Below, one piece after another: positions 23,549 through 31,444 of a stretch of DNA of 64,000 nt. The DNA is taken from contig NZ_JADJNP010000008.1 in assembly GCF_016714275.1 (NCBI RefSeq), positions 14,657-78,656 on the forward strand. Direction: 5' to 3'. The stretch is from Tessaracoccus sp. GTDB taxonomy: Bacteria > Actinomycetota > Actinomycetes > Propionibacteriales > Propionibacteriaceae. The notes under the pieces are model-generated. The model did not search any database. It was not told the origin of the DNA and saw only the letters and a list, made by a program, of their open reading frames with translations. A program made the translations under genes and the position numbers. Numbering within the stretch: position 1 is the first letter of the stretch; each line of letters begins with the position of its first letter.

Positions 23549-23754
23549 GTCTTGACGCGGTTGATGCGGAACCACTCACCGCCGTGCATCTGCGCGTCGC
23601 TCTTGCTCACTTGGCACTTGAACCCGGCGCGACGTAGGCTCGGGTCCATTGTCCGTTCGCAGTGACGTAGGGCCTGAGCCCGTGTCATCTCACGGGCGAG
23701 TGTTCCTGCGCCATCCTTGACGGGGAGCTTCAACGTTTGGCGGTGAGCGGGCAT
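23542..23754 (-). CDS. Small unknown protein
   Basis: 70 residues; TLAREMTRAQALRHCERTMD helix and FKCQVSKSDAQMHGGEWFRI beta end. Strong TATGGTAGGCT six bases before the ATG. Confidence 0.58.
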   Translation of the reverse strand: MPAHRQTLKLPVKDGAGTLAREMTRAQALRHCERTMDPSLRRAGFKCQVSKSDAQMHGGEWFRINRVKTY

Positions 23755-23760
23755 CCCAAG

Positions 23761-23794
23761 AGCCTACCATACGGAGCCTGCTTGATGGTAGGCT
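23761..23794. promoter_or_regulatory. Divergent leaderless-class promoters (23754 / holin)
   Basis: Minus TAGGCT at 23766-23761 (6 bases to the ATG); plus GATGGTAGGCT at 23789-23794 (7 bases to the holin ATG). Confidence 0.6.
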
Positions 23795-23801
23795 TCCGGG
23801 T

Positions 23802-24269
23802 ATGCCAGCCTTCGCCGTCGCCCTGTTCTTCGTCCTGACGCCGCTGCTCGTCGCCGCGACGGGCAGCACAGACCCGCTCAGCGACCTCGTGGCGGCCGCG
23901 CGCAGCGGCGACGGGCGCGTGATCGCGGCCGCGCTCCTGGTCCTGGTCATGACCGCGCTCCGGGACTTCCGGGGCAACCTCAAGTGGTTCAGCGGCGACC
24001 GCGGCGGCGTGCTGTTCCTGTTCCTCATGAGCTTCCTCGGCGCGCTCGTCACGTCGTTCGTGACCCGGGCCCCGATCGACGCAACGCTGGCCATCAGCGC
24101 GCTTCAGATCGGTGTCCTCGCGGCCGGTGGCTACACCGCCGTCAAGCGTCTCATGGCCCCCAAGGATGCGACCGCGGCCGGCGAGATCACGCCGTCGCCG
24201 GTGGAGCCGCTAGCGCCGGTCCTCGAGCCCGACGCCGAGGCACCGACGCCGCCGAAGGATGCCGCGTGA
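23802..24269 (+). CDS. Putative holin
   Basis: 155 residues. N-terminal hydrophobic segment AFAVALFFVLTPLLVAATGS, second at ~45-58 (IAAALLVLVMTAL), third at ~70-90 (VLFLFLMSFLGALVTSFVTR), a fourth weaker one, then an acidic Pro-rich C-terminal tail. Several membrane helices directly upstream of, and overlapping (GTGA), an endolysin gene is the standard holin arrangement. It would permeabilise the inner membrane to release the endolysin. Confidence 0.78.
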   Translation: MPAFAVALFFVLTPLLVAATGSTDPLSDLVAAARSGDGRVIAAALLVLVMTALRDFRGNLKWFSGDRGGVLFLFLMSFLGALVTSFVTRAPIDATLAISALQIGVLAAGGYTAVKRLMAPKDATAAGEITPSPVEPLAPVLEPDAEAPTPPKDAA

Positions 24270-24889
24270 GCTTCCTCGAACACCTTATCTCGTTCATGCA
24301 CGTCCCGCCGGCGGGTGATCACCCGGCGGAGCTGACGGGCCTGCGTGAGCGCGTCGAGCTGTACGGCAACCCGGGCCTGGCGCGGACCGACGCCGACCCG
24401 GCGTGGGTGAAGCGCAACATCGTCGAGTTCCACGGCAGCCAGGCGTTGCCGGGCATCCCGTCGAAGTTCTACTTCCAGACGCACCGCCTCGCCGTGCCGC
24501 ATCTCCGGCGCGCGCTCGAGCGCGCACAACGCGAGTGCCCGACCTACGTGATCGGACGTGCTGCGTCGTTCGTTTTTCGCCGGCAGCGCCACGACACGCC
24601 GGCGCTCGCGGCGAAGGAGAAGCGGCGGTTGCGGCCGCTGTCGGAGCACGCGTGGGGCTTGGCCGTCGACATCGACCCGTACGACGACGCCGATCAGCCG
24701 TTGAACGGCGCCCGCACGTTCGCGCGCGGCGCGTACCCAGAGCCGTGGGGGCCGGCCTGGATGAAGCTGTGGCCCAAGGGGCTACCGCGGGCATTCGTCG
24801 CGGCGCTCGAGGCCGAGGGCTGGGCGTGGGGCGGCCGGTGGCAGAAATACTGTGACCCGATGCACTTTTCCTGGAGTCGGCGGCCGTAA
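24266..24889 (+). CDS. Endolysin, M15-family peptidase
   Basis: 207 residues from a GTG overlapping the holin stop. Zinc-peptidase motifs: LSEHAWGLAVDIDPY (His and Asp ligands, H-x6-D) near residues 127-140 and the closing motif CDPMHFSW at ~197-204 (third ligand His). GGRWQKYCDPMHF is characteristic of VanY/L-alanyl-D-glutamate peptidases, which cut peptidoglycan stem peptides. No signal peptide, so release depends on the holin. Same lysis cassette as many phages. Confidence 0.9.
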   Translation: MSFLEHLISFMHVPPAGDHPAELTGLRERVELYGNPGLARTDADPAWVKRNIVEFHGSQALPGIPSKFYFQTHRLAVPHLRRALERAQRECPTYVIGRAASFVFRRQRHDTPALAAKEKRRLRPLSEHAWGLAVDIDPYDDADQPLNGARTFARGAYPEPWGPAWMKLWPKGLPRAFVAALEAEGWAWGGRWQKYCDPMHFSWSRRP

Positions 24890-24911
24890 TGTCAGCGCGA
24901 CGTGGTAGACA
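24890..24911 (+). promoter_or_regulatory. TGTCAG-class promoter
   Basis: TGTCA (24890-24894), 11 bases, TAGACA (24906-24911) with TGG before it; 8 bases to the ATG at 24920. It begins right after the endolysin stop. Confidence 0.6.
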
Positions 24912-24919
24912 CCGCTGAC

Positions 24920-25351
24920 ATGGACCGCACGCAGCGCACGCTCGTCGTCTCCCAATTTTTGCACGCAGCTGCTGCCCGCGGTGCGGCGCTGACAAATGCC
25001 GACTTGGCGCGTTGTCGATTCAGCGGCACCGCGGTGCTCAAGACGGACCGCGGCACCGCCGTGGCTGGTGCGCCGGTGCTCCCCGATACCACCGACACCC
25101 TCGGCGCTGTCATCGCGGCAAACAAGGGCGCGGTTGCTGCGTTGCTCGCGGCTATTCCGCCGACGCCTGCGATGCACGCGACCGCGGTCGACGTGCTGGA
25201 GTACATCGCCTGGGTAGCCTGCATGATGGGTTGTCCAGACATGCACTTGGATGCCCGTGCCGAGGCCGATCGGATGGTCGATCGGATGGTTGCGTCGGTG
25301 GTGGACACCTTCGATAAGGTGGCACCGTTGCCTGTCAGCGGGGTGTGCTAG
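24920..25351 (+). CDS. Unknown helical protein
   Basis: 143 residues, nearly all helix: DRTQRTLVVSQFLHAAAARG, IAANKGAVAALLAAIPPTPA, and VDVLEYIAWVACMMGCPDMH with two cysteines. Start set by its promoter. Placed after the lysis pair; unknown. Confidence 0.6.
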   Translation: MDRTQRTLVVSQFLHAAAARGAALTNADLARCRFSGTAVLKTDRGTAVAGAPVLPDTTDTLGAVIAANKGAVAALLAAIPPTPAMHATAVDVLEYIAWVACMMGCPDMHLDARAEADRMVDRMVASVVDTFDKVAPLPVSGVC

Positions 25352-25354
25352 CGT
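25333..25354 (+). promoter_or_regulatory. TGTCAG-class promoter
   Basis: TGTCA (25333-25337), 11 bases, TAGCGT (25349-25354), 7 bases to the ATG at 25362. Lies inside the 3' end of the previous gene. Confidence 0.6.
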
Positions 25355-25361
25355 CTGGGTC

Positions 25362-25553
25362 ATGAGCCGTTCGCGTCATCCGAAATGCCCCAACGGGCGC
25401 CGGTCGTGTGGATGCTGCACCGGGCGCGTCGGCGCCGGCCGCCGCGATCGAGCTGCAGCGCACTACGCCGACGCCATTCCTGACGCGTTGAATGACGACG
25501 CACAGGAGACCGGCAGCGGTGCCCACGAGATCCCGCACTTGGATCGGCTGTGA
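25362..25553 (+). CDS. Small Cys-rich N-terminal protein
   Basis: 63 residues: SRSRHPKCPNGRRSCGCCTG (four cysteines, likely a zinc knuckle) and an acidic C-terminus. GTGA overlap with the next gene. Confidence 0.55.
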   Translation: MSRSRHPKCPNGRRSCGCCTGRVGAGRRDRAAAHYADAIPDALNDDAQETGSGAHEIPHLDRL

Positions 25554-25927
25554 GTAGGGCCGCGCGTCGAGTTATCCGCGCGGCCGCCCGCGCCGGGTGG
25601 GTCTCCAACCTCGGACATGTTCCCCGACGGTGGCCGTCGCGCGCGCTTCGATGGCTGTTGATGGCGCCATTCCTGGTGCTGATCACCGAGTTCCACCGCG
25701 TCCGTCGGTGTACGTACGACGTCGCGCAGTGTAGCTGCGGGCGGATCATCCACTTCGAGGATCTGCGATGGCTCCGGTGGCCCGCCTGGGCGACCGGGTG
25801 TCTCGTCGCGCAGGTCCACAACTGGATCAACTGGCGGCCCGAAAAGCCGACCGCCCCGGGTTACCCCGAGGCGGCCGTCGAAAAATCCGACGAAGTGAGC
25901 GTGCGTGCAGAGGCCCGCCGGATGTGA
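25550..25927 (+). CDS. Small membrane-associated protein with CxC motif
   Basis: 125 residues. Arg-rich N-terminus, short hydrophobic segment ALRWLLMAPFLVLITEF, then CTYDVAQCSCGRIIHFEDLR (probable zinc or disulfide site) and LRWPAWATGCLVAQVHNWIN. Unknown function. Confidence 0.58.
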   Translation: MSRAARRVIRAAARAGWVSNLGHVPRRWPSRALRWLLMAPFLVLITEFHRVRRCTYDVAQCSCGRIIHFEDLRWLRWPAWATGCLVAQVHNWINWRPEKPTAPGYPEAAVEKSDEVSVRAEARRM

Positions 25928-25942
25928 TACACGGAGCCTAGC

Positions 25943-26359
25943 ATGAATCCGAACCGCGAGACACATGCTGCGCTCTGGGATCACATCGATCGTACCGCGG
26001 AACAGGTCGATACGTGGCCCTACTGGAAACGCGGCGGAGGCTTCGCCGAAGCCGAGGACCGCGCGCGTGCGGCCGCATCAACTAGGGGGCCTTCGATGCC
26101 CGACGATCAGATGTGGGTCCCACCGGCCCCACCGGTTACAGCACCGATCACGGCCATGACCGGCGTCATCAGCTACGGTCATTTGGCGTGTACGTGCTCG
26201 ATGGTATGGTACGGTGTCTGTCCGCCGCCTCCGTGCCCTGCACACACCACGATCGGCCGCGTCGTGATCGAGACGGCCTCGACGCCGTCGCCCTTGTCCG
26301 ACGCCGACGTCGACCGGATCGCGCGCCGCGTTCGTGAGCTGCAGCGGAGTGGCGAGTGA
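25943..26359 (+). CDS. Unknown protein with Pro/Cys-rich middle
   Basis: 138 residues. Helical N-terminus (THAALWDHIDRTAEQVDTWP), then ACTCSMVWYGVCPPPPCPAH, then a C-terminal acidic helix ADVDRIARRVRELQ. A GATACA element lies 12 bases upstream of the ATG. GTGA overlap downstream. Confidence 0.58.
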   Translation: MNPNRETHAALWDHIDRTAEQVDTWPYWKRGGGFAEAEDRARAAASTRGPSMPDDQMWVPPAPPVTAPITAMTGVISYGHLACTCSMVWYGVCPPPPCPAHTTIGRVVIETASTPSPLSDADVDRIARRVRELQRSGE

Positions 26360-26673
26360 ACCCGATCGGCCTGGCGGCAATCTACGATATGCCGGCGCGT
26401 AGCGTCGACGGCGCACTCAACTTCCTGTTCGTGACCGCCGATGATGCCTACGATGCAGGCCGCTTCGCCGACTATGCCGCGGCCGTCGCGGCGCTCGACT
26501 TCGACCGCGTGACCGACCTGGCGGTGCTCACGGGCGTCGCCGTGACGTTGCTCTGGCCGAAGCAGGCTGGCGTCGACCTGCCAGGCCGCGACGTACTCGT
26601 CGCACGCATCGCAGCCCGCGTCCGCACGCTCGCCCCGGACCGGACCGCGGCGCTGATGCAGGGGCTGTGGTAG
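26356..26673 (+). CDS. Unknown small protein
   Basis: 105 residues, GTG in the previous stop. Acidic, helical: FLFVTADDAYDAGRFADYAA, LAVLTGVAVTLLWPKQAGVD, LVARIAARVRTLAPDRTAAL. No family recognised. Confidence 0.6.
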   Translation: MNPIGLAAIYDMPARSVDGALNFLFVTADDAYDAGRFADYAAAVAALDFDRVTDLAVLTGVAVTLLWPKQAGVDLPGRDVLVARIAARVRTLAPDRTAALMQGLW

Positions 26674-27072
26674 GTGACGGCCGCAATCCGACGGGGCTGG
26701 CGGTTACGCATGCCGTCACCGTGGGCCTTCGCTACTATCGTGGCCGGCGGCGCCGAGGTCTACGTCATCACCGACATGCACGATCACGCGGGTGTCTGCG
26801 CGACGCTGGCCCGCAACGAGTTCGGCTTCATCGACCCGACGCGTGTCCACTGTGCGGACTACACGACGCACGGCGAGGGCTGCAAGGCGGTGCTCCTGCG
26901 TGACCTCCGGATCGACGTCATGCTCGACGACTTCGTCGGCTACGTCGCCATCCCGGGGTGCCCGGTCCGGTGCCTCGTGATGCCCGACGCGACGCAGCCG
27001 TACTGGCATCCGACCTGGCAGACAGGGGACGACCAGGAGTTCGGGCGGCGGGTCTACCGACCCGCAGACTAG
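26674..27072 (+). CDS. Unknown protein
   Basis: 132 residues, GTG immediately after the previous stop. Mixed fold: AFATIVAGGAEVYVITDMHD, VLLRDLRIDVMLDDFVGYVA, IPGCPVRCLVMPD. Ends 4 bases into the convergent gene. Confidence 0.6.
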   Translation: MTAAIRRGWRLRMPSPWAFATIVAGGAEVYVITDMHDHAGVCATLARNEFGFIDPTRVHCADYTTHGEGCKAVLLRDLRIDVMLDDFVGYVAIPGCPVRCLVMPDATQPYWHPTWQTGDDQEFGRRVYRPAD

Positions 27073-27551
27073 TCCTGCGGCTCGACGCACACCGGACAGC
27101 TCCGCTGACCGAGGTACCCATCAGTACGTGGAAGTGCCGCGCGCTCGACTTCGACCTCGTGGCCGCATTCGAGCACGTCGACCGGCGTTGGCCACATCGC
27201 CACGCCGTCGGGGCCTGGCCGTTCGACTAGCCGTCGATCGATGATACGTGCTTGAAGGCGCTGCGGCCACTCCTCACCGTACTCGTCCCAGACGCGAACA
27301 TCATGGGTTGCGTGGAGGCGTGCGAATTCGCCGATCGGTTCACGGCCGGATCCGTAGATGTCGAGCGAGTCGCCGTCGATGCCGAAGCCAGCTTCAGCCA
27401 CACGCGCGAACAGCGGCAAGTGTGGGATCAGCGCGAGTAGCTTGTCGCCCTGGTGGTTGAAGTCGCACCACCGGCCCCATGTCGCGGACGGGCCTGCGCT
27501 CGTCGGATCGGGGGCGCACGTCACACAGACTAGATGAAAATCGCGGCTCAT
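27069..27551 (-). CDS. Unknown zinc-site protein
   Basis: 160 residues. CVTCAPDPTSAGPSATWGRW at the start and CGHEVEVERAAL ... QRSCPVCVEPQD at the end suggest a zinc ribbon formed by both termini around an alpha/beta core (FARVAEAGFGIDGDSLDIYG). TGTCAG promoter just upstream; an ATG at 27572 lies inside the -10 and is unlikely to be used. Confidence 0.62.
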   Translation of the reverse strand: MSRDFHLVCVTCAPDPTSAGPSATWGRWCDFNHQGDKLLALIPHLPLFARVAEAGFGIDGDSLDIYGSGREPIGEFARLHATHDVRVWDEYGEEWPQRLQARIIDRRLVERPGPDGVAMWPTPVDVLECGHEVEVERAALPRTDGYLGQRSCPVCVEPQD

Positions 27552-27560
27552 TGCCCAAGG

Positions 27561-27582
27561 CGGATAGCACACGAGCCTGACA
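27561..27582 (-). promoter_or_regulatory. TGTCAG-class promoter
   Basis: On the minus strand TGTCA (27582-27578), 11 bases, TATCCG (27566-27561), 9 bases to the ATG at 27551. Confidence 0.55.
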
Positions 27583-27588
27583 GCACGG

Positions 27589-27617
27589 TTGACGTGTTCC
27601 CAGGCTTCCGGTAGGCT
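27589..27617 (+). promoter_or_regulatory. Strong consensus-spaced promoter
   Basis: TTGACG (27589-27594), 17 bases, TAGGCT (27612-27617). Unlike its neighbours it has a ~45-base leader with an excellent ribosome binding site (GGAAGAAGGAA) before 27671. Overlaps the divergent TGTCAG promoter region. Confidence 0.75.
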
Positions 27618-27670
27618 TCCTTACATCCACTGCGAGGCTCACCCTCGCCCACCCGGAAGAAGGAACCGCC

Positions 27671-28141
27671 ATGGCGCTCACCGCAATCCTCGTCAACGTC
27701 ACCGCCAACGAGCTGGTGTACAAGATCACCAACGCCGCCACCCTCGGCACCACGCTGACCATCCCGGCCGCGGGCGGCGCCACGCCGGACCTCGCGACCG
27801 ACTGCGTCGACGACACCTGGGGTCGTGCCGCGAGCGCCCAGCTGCGCGCCGTCTGCCGCGCCGGCCTCGACGGCCTCGGCGCCCAGGCCGCCGGCGGCTG
27901 GAGCCAGGCCGAGGCCCGGGACCTGCTGATGGGCGACGGCACCACCCAGGCGGGTGGCCCGCTGATGCCGCGCGCCGAGATCGACCTCCAGCCGGCGACC
28001 GGCGTCGGCGGCGGCGCGCTCTGCGAGGCCGACGTCGACGTCGACGGTTCGGGGCGGCCCGAGATCAACATCACCGCCATCGCGACTGCCGGCGACTGCT
28101 ACATGCGCGTCCGCCTGCGCGCGTCGTCGTCGGTCAAGTAG
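27671..28141 (+). CDS. Putative abundant virion protein
   Basis: 156 residues. ALTAILVNVTANELVYKITN, TLTIPAAGGATPDLATDCVD, and C-terminal GDCYMRVRLRASSSVK: beta at both ends, helical middle (AQLRAVCRAGLDGLGAQAAG). The consensus-spaced promoter and near-ideal Shine-Dalgarno point to high expression, so a structural role is likely although it lies away from the capsid operon. A small hairpin (GGCTC GTC GAGCC, 28144-28156) follows the stop. Confidence 0.6.
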   Translation: MALTAILVNVTANELVYKITNAATLGTTLTIPAAGGATPDLATDCVDDTWGRAASAQLRAVCRAGLDGLGAQAAGGWSQAEARDLLMGDGTTQAGGPLMPRAEIDLQPATGVGGGALCEADVDVDGSGRPEINITAIATAGDCYMRVRLRASSSVK

Positions 28142-28190
28142 CCCGGCTCGTCGAGCCTGGCCTGTCAGCGGCTCGGGGCGACCCGGGCCG

Positions 28191-28220
28191 TTGATCGTTT
28201 CGGGCGGGGCGTGTTAGCGT
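28191..28220 (+). promoter_or_regulatory. Promoter with leaderless spacing
   Basis: TTGATC (28191-28196), 18 bases, TAGCGT (28215-28220) preceded by TGT; 7 bases to the ATG at 28228. Confidence 0.6.
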
Positions 28221-28227
28221 TTGGCGT

Positions 28228-28515
28228 ATGGCTCGTCGCAAGCCGCGGTTCCGTGTCGTCTCACAGGCGCTGGTGCACGGTCAGGTGATCGGCGCCTTCA
28301 GGGCTGAGTACCCAACGTTTGGCGCGGCAGCACGCAAGGCTGCACGTGACGCCAAGACACGCGGGTACCACACGACCGTCGAGGATGTCACACAGGGTCC
28401 GTACAGTCATCGCGAGGGGTACTTGGCGATCTGCACACCGCAACGCAAGCGCGGTCGCAGCTACGCCCAGTGCAAGTTTTCGTCACGCGGACGCCAACTG
28501 TTGGCGGTACGCTGA
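28228..28515 (+). CDS. Small basic protein
   Basis: 95 residues: RRKPRFRVVSQALVHGQVIG, FGAAARKAARDAKTRGYHTT, CTPQRKRGRSYAQCKFSSRG. Basic, beta-alpha-beta; resembles AP2/CapW-like or small DNA-binding folds only superficially. Convergent with 28535. Confidence 0.58.
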   Translation: MARRKPRFRVVSQALVHGQVIGAFRAEYPTFGAAARKAARDAKTRGYHTTVEDVTQGPYSHREGYLAICTPQRKRGRSYAQCKFSSRGRQLLAVR

Positions 28516-28534
28516 GCGCACGCACGTTTCGTAG

Positions 28535-28780
28535 CTACCCGAGCGCCCGTGCGCGCGGGATGCGCTGGCGGAACATCCAGCTCAGGAGCCGGTGTGGCCA
28601 GCGCAGCTGGATGTGCTGGACGAACCGTGTGCACGCACACGTGCCGCCGGCCGGCACGTCGAAGACGGCGCAGCCCGCACCATCGAGGCTCCACCAGTGG
28701 TGGGCCTCACCGTGTCCACAGGTGACGCAAGCGCGCTTGCCGTCGCGCATGACGACCAACTGTAACGACGGCTCAGCCAT
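28535..28780 (-). CDS. Small zinc-binding protein
   Basis: 81 residues. ACVTCGHGEAHHWWSLDGAG and GGTCACTRFV form a C-x2-C-G-H / C-x-C pattern, a small zinc site found in many short phage proteins. Overlaps the gene upstream by 8 bases. Confidence 0.62.
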   Translation of the reverse strand: MAEPSLQLVVMRDGKRACVTCGHGEAHHWWSLDGAGCAVFDVPAGGTCACTRFVQHIQLRWPHRLLSWMFRQRIPRARALG

Positions 28781-29102
28781 CGTGAAACCGGCTCGATGGG
28801 TAGTTCTCGCTCCACTGGCTCATGCCCTTCCATGCGCGGTACAGCTGACACAACAGGCACTTCTCGCCGGTGACCGTCGACTGACGCCCGTAGCCGTTGT
28901 CGTGTGCCCACGGGATGTCGAGCCGGTACTCGAGCGGGTGCGTGCAGATCGGCCGCGCCTCGGCCGCGATCGCGGTGAGCGTGGTACGAAGCGTACTTTG
29001 CCGGTCGATCGCCTTGTCGAGCGCGCGGCGCGCGCAGGCGTAGCGTCGCTCGAGGCGCTGCAACTCGGTGAGCTTTGTCGTCCTACGATCGCGCTTGCGC
29101 AT
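28773..29102 (-). CDS. Coiled-coil/zinc protein
   Basis: 109 residues. Basic N-terminal helix (TELQRLERRYACARRALDKA) then CTHPLEYRLDIPWAHDNGYG and CLLCQLYRAWKG, a probable C-x-H ... C-x2-C zinc site. Unknown role. Confidence 0.6.
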   Translation of the reverse strand: MRKRDRRTTKLTELQRLERRYACARRALDKAIDRQSTLRTTLTAIAAEARPICTHPLEYRLDIPWAHDNGYGRQSTVTGEKCLLCQLYRAWKGMSQWSENYPSSRFHDG

Positions 29103-29108
29103 CGCCGG

Positions 29109-29300
29109 TCACTTCCTGACCGTGCGCGTGGTGCGCGTGACCGTGGTACGCGTGACGCGTGTCCCGTCGGGCCGGACTTCTTCCTCGGTGACTCGGGTTT
29201 CCTTCGCGTCACCGTCGTGCGGCACGTCGTCGTGCGGCACCTCACGGAGCAGCTGGCCGAACTCAGCGAACAACGCGTCGAACCGTCGCCAGAACGTCAT
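29109..29300 (-). CDS. Small charged protein
   Basis: 63 residues from an ATG with GAGG 6 bases upstream. Helical start (TFWRRFDALFAEFGQLLREV), acidic middle with HDD repeats, and a threonine/arginine tail TRVTRTTVTRTTRTVRK. Low complexity; function unknown. Confidence 0.52.
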   Translation of the reverse strand: MTFWRRFDALFAEFGQLLREVPHDDVPHDGDAKETRVTEEEVRPDGTRVTRTTVTRTTRTVRK

Positions 29301-29324
29301 CACGTACCTCGTTTGGGGTAGATC

Positions 29325-30077
29325 TCAGCGGGGGCTGACCGCCGCCTCGAACTGTCGCAACGTCTCCTCGCCCATGACCGCGGCTGTCGCGTCGCGCCCG
29401 CCGCGCAGCTTGAACTCGCGGGGGCCGTCGAAGACCTTGCCGTTGACGGGGTCGACGCGGAACGGCCGAGCCCGCGTCGCGTTGGCTCCGTGGATCATCG
29501 CGATGTAGTCAAACGCCGTCGTCCGAACCGAGGCGCCTGCGTTAGTGCGCTGGACGATCCAGTCGCCGACGTCACCGTACGCGCTCTTGACCTCGAACGG
29601 TGTACGCTCCCAGAGCTTGCGGCGGAACGTCACGAGCCCGTCGACGACCACGGCCGGCGTCGTGAACTCGACCGTCCGGCGCGTCGGCGCCGTCAGCTCG
29701 TGGTAGAGGATGCGCTCGACGCCGATCAGGTCGGCGCCGGTCGTCCCGATCGCCTCGAGCGTCTTGGCCAGCCGGTCGGGCGCCGACCAGTCGTCGTCGT
29801 CCCACAACGTCACCCAGGCGCCGCGCGTCCGTGCGATCGTCGCGTTCTGCTTGTCCGCGACCGTCGGCCATCGGCCGCGGACGCCTTGCCAGGCGACCCC
29901 GCTCGCGGCGACGGTCCGGGCCTCGTCGTACGGCACCACGGCGTCTGCGTCAAGTCCGATCACCAGCTCGACGTCGGTGCCTAGCCCACGCGCCTGGGCG
30001 AGCAGCCCGGCAAGGACGGGCGCACGGATGCGGTCACGCGACGCCATCGTGATCATGGCGATCGAGAGGGTGGTCAC
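29325..30077 (-). CDS. Family-2 glycosyltransferase
   Basis: 250 residues, GTG start. LSIAMITMASRDRIRAPVLA opening strand, ELVIGLDADAV, and WVTLWDDDDWSAPDRLAKTL, which holds the DxD nucleotide-sugar/metal motif of GT-A enzymes. C-terminal acceptor part has KSAYGDVGDWIVQRTNAGAS. In phages such enzymes modify DNA bases, virion proteins or the host surface; the acceptor is not evident. Confidence 0.82.
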   Translation of the reverse strand: MTTLSIAMITMASRDRIRAPVLAGLLAQARGLGTDVELVIGLDADAVVPYDEARTVAASGVAWQGVRGRWPTVADKQNATIARTRGAWVTLWDDDDWSAPDRLAKTLEAIGTTGADLIGVERILYHELTAPTRRTVEFTTPAVVVDGLVTFRRKLWERTPFEVKSAYGDVGDWIVQRTNAGASVRTTAFDYIAMIHGANATRARPFRVDPVNGKVFDGPREFKLRGGRDATAAVMGEETLRQFEAAVSPR

Positions 30078-30119
30078 CAAAACCTTGTAGCACGGCTACC
30101 TGACCGCGTATAGCTGTGC

Positions 30120-30125
30120 TAGGTT
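30120..30125 (+). promoter_or_regulatory. -10 element for the 30136-31150 operon
   Basis: TGTGCTAGGTT, ten bases before the ATG at 30136, back to back with a TGCTAC element for the divergent glycosyltransferase gene. Confidence 0.45.
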
Positions 30126-30135
30126 CTCGTTTGCG

Positions 30136-30501
30136 ATGCCGCCCATCGATCAGCTCGGGACCGAGCGTATCTTTTGCGACAACTGTGACGCCAGCGGGCG
30201 ACGGTCGTTGCTGTTCCCGGCGCCGGACGGGTGGTTCTACATCGCCACGACCGTGGACGCTAGCCAGACGCTCTACGTCTATGCGTGCGGGGCGGCGTGC
30301 CGCGACAAGCTATGGCAGGCCGGCCCAGGGCCGGCGCTGCCTGGCGTCGCGGCTCACGTCGGGGCCGCGATCCGGGCGCACAGCGTGGCGCCGTCGGCGC
30401 CGGCATCGATCCCGATCCCGACGCCGCGGGCGTGTATCTTCGACGAGGGGGTGTGCAAGGCGGCGAACTGCCCTACCCACGGATGGTCCAAGGATCCATG
30501 A
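30136..30501 (+). CDS. Unknown Cys-rich protein
   Basis: 121 residues. FCDNCDASGRRSLLF, YACGAACRDKLW and CIFDEGVCKAANC: at least two cysteine pairs, probably zinc. Pro-rich linker between. First gene of a three-gene operon joined by ATGA overlaps with an HTH regulator at the end. Confidence 0.6.
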   Translation: MPPIDQLGTERIFCDNCDASGRRSLLFPAPDGWFYIATTVDASQTLYVYACGAACRDKLWQAGPGPALPGVAAHVGAAIRAHSVAPSAPASIPIPTPRACIFDEGVCKAANCPTHGWSKDP

Positions 30502-30806
30502 CTGAGCCTGCGGCTGAGCCCATTCTCACAGACGACAACGTGGACGTCGGCGCTGGCGCCGATCCACCGGCGGTCGCGTTCGAGGTCCGACGCGCGCCGG
30601 ACGACCCGACGCGGTGGATCTTCATGATCACCCAGCCGGCTGTCGACGTCGACGTCGACCCGCGGTACCTCGCCACGGGCGACGCGGCGGCGGCGGCGAT
30701 CGCCGCGTTCTGTACGCAACAGCTTGCAGCGCTGGGCGTTTTGCCGCAGGATGCAGCCCGTATGATCTACGATCGCATCTCCCTACCGCCGTCGGAGACG
30801 CCATGA
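30498..30806 (+). CDS. Unknown acidic protein
   Basis: 102 residues, ATGA overlaps on both sides. Acidic N-terminus, beta strands AFEVRRAPDDPTRWIFMITQ, then helix DAAAAAIAAFCTQQLAALGV. Possibly an accessory to the HTH protein that follows. Confidence 0.58.
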   Translation: MTEPAAEPILTDDNVDVGAGADPPAVAFEVRRAPDDPTRWIFMITQPAVDVDVDPRYLATGDAAAAAIAAFCTQQLAALGVLPQDAARMIYDRISLPPSETP

Positions 30807-31150
30807 GCGCGCTCTCTGGGCCGGCGATCCAGGCGGTGCGCGAGCAGCTCGGGCTGACGGTCGAGTTGTTCGCGGCCGCGCTCGGCGTCCACAAGTCTTC
30901 GGTCTACCGGTGGGAGGCTGCGCGGCGTCGACGCCCACACCTGCGCCGGCAGGTCCGGCAAGTGTTGCAGGCGTTGATCGCGCGCGACGCCGCCGTGCTG
31001 CGTGACCTCGGTGCGCAGGTCCGTGCCGTGGTCGAGACCGACCCGATGGCCGGGATGCGGATCTTGCTCGGCGCAACGGCAGACCCGTCAGCCGTAGCAC
31101 CGGTGCCGGCCGTTGCGCCCGCAGCGACTGACTCAGCCGCCGCCGTGTAG
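30803..31150 (+). CDS. Cro/C1-type helix-turn-helix regulator
   Basis: 115 residues. IQAVREQLGLTVELFAAALG then VHKSSVYRWEAARRRRPHLR is a clear helix-turn-helix (recognition helix SSVYRWE). C-terminal Ala/Pro-rich tail. Likely represses nearby promoters; the twin 15-mers at 31536 and 31646 are the closest candidate operators. Confidence 0.8.
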   Translation: MSALSGPAIQAVREQLGLTVELFAAALGVHKSSVYRWEAARRRRPHLRRQVRQVLQALIARDAAVLRDLGAQVRAVVETDPMAGMRILLGATADPSAVAPVPAVAPAATDSAAAV

Positions 31151-31444
31151 CGGTGCCGCCGGCAGAAATGGCGTCTTCTCGTGTTCGATCATGGCGGCGT
31201 GCAGCGTCGTCTGAAGCCGCTGCATAAACGCGGCGTAGCCTGCCTGGAAGCCCTCAGACCAGCCCGCCTCGGCCATCGGCCGGCCGCGGACGTGTCGCGA
31301 TAGGACCGCGCGCAGGTACTGTGACCGCGTCAGCTCGTGACCGGCCTCGACCGAAAGCCGTGCACGGTCGAGTTCCATCGCCGTGCACATTTCCTCGTCG
31401 ACCTTGACGGCCCAGATGCGAGAGGGATCGGAAGGCTCGGACAT
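31133..31444 (-). CDS. Ribbon-helix-helix-like small protein
   Basis: 103 residues. RIWAVKVDEEMCTAMELDRA (short strand then helix) and HELTRSQYLRAVLSRHVRG resemble the CopG/Arc fold, with a C-terminal helical extension. It reads away from the AT-rich intergenic region and overlaps the convergent HTH gene by 18 bases. Candidate autoregulator or partition/replication regulator. Confidence 0.55.
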   Translation of the reverse strand: MSEPSDPSRIWAVKVDEEMCTAMELDRARLSVEAGHELTRSQYLRAVLSRHVRGRPMAEAGWSEGFQAGYAAFMQRLQTTLHAAMIEHEKTPFLPAAPLHGGG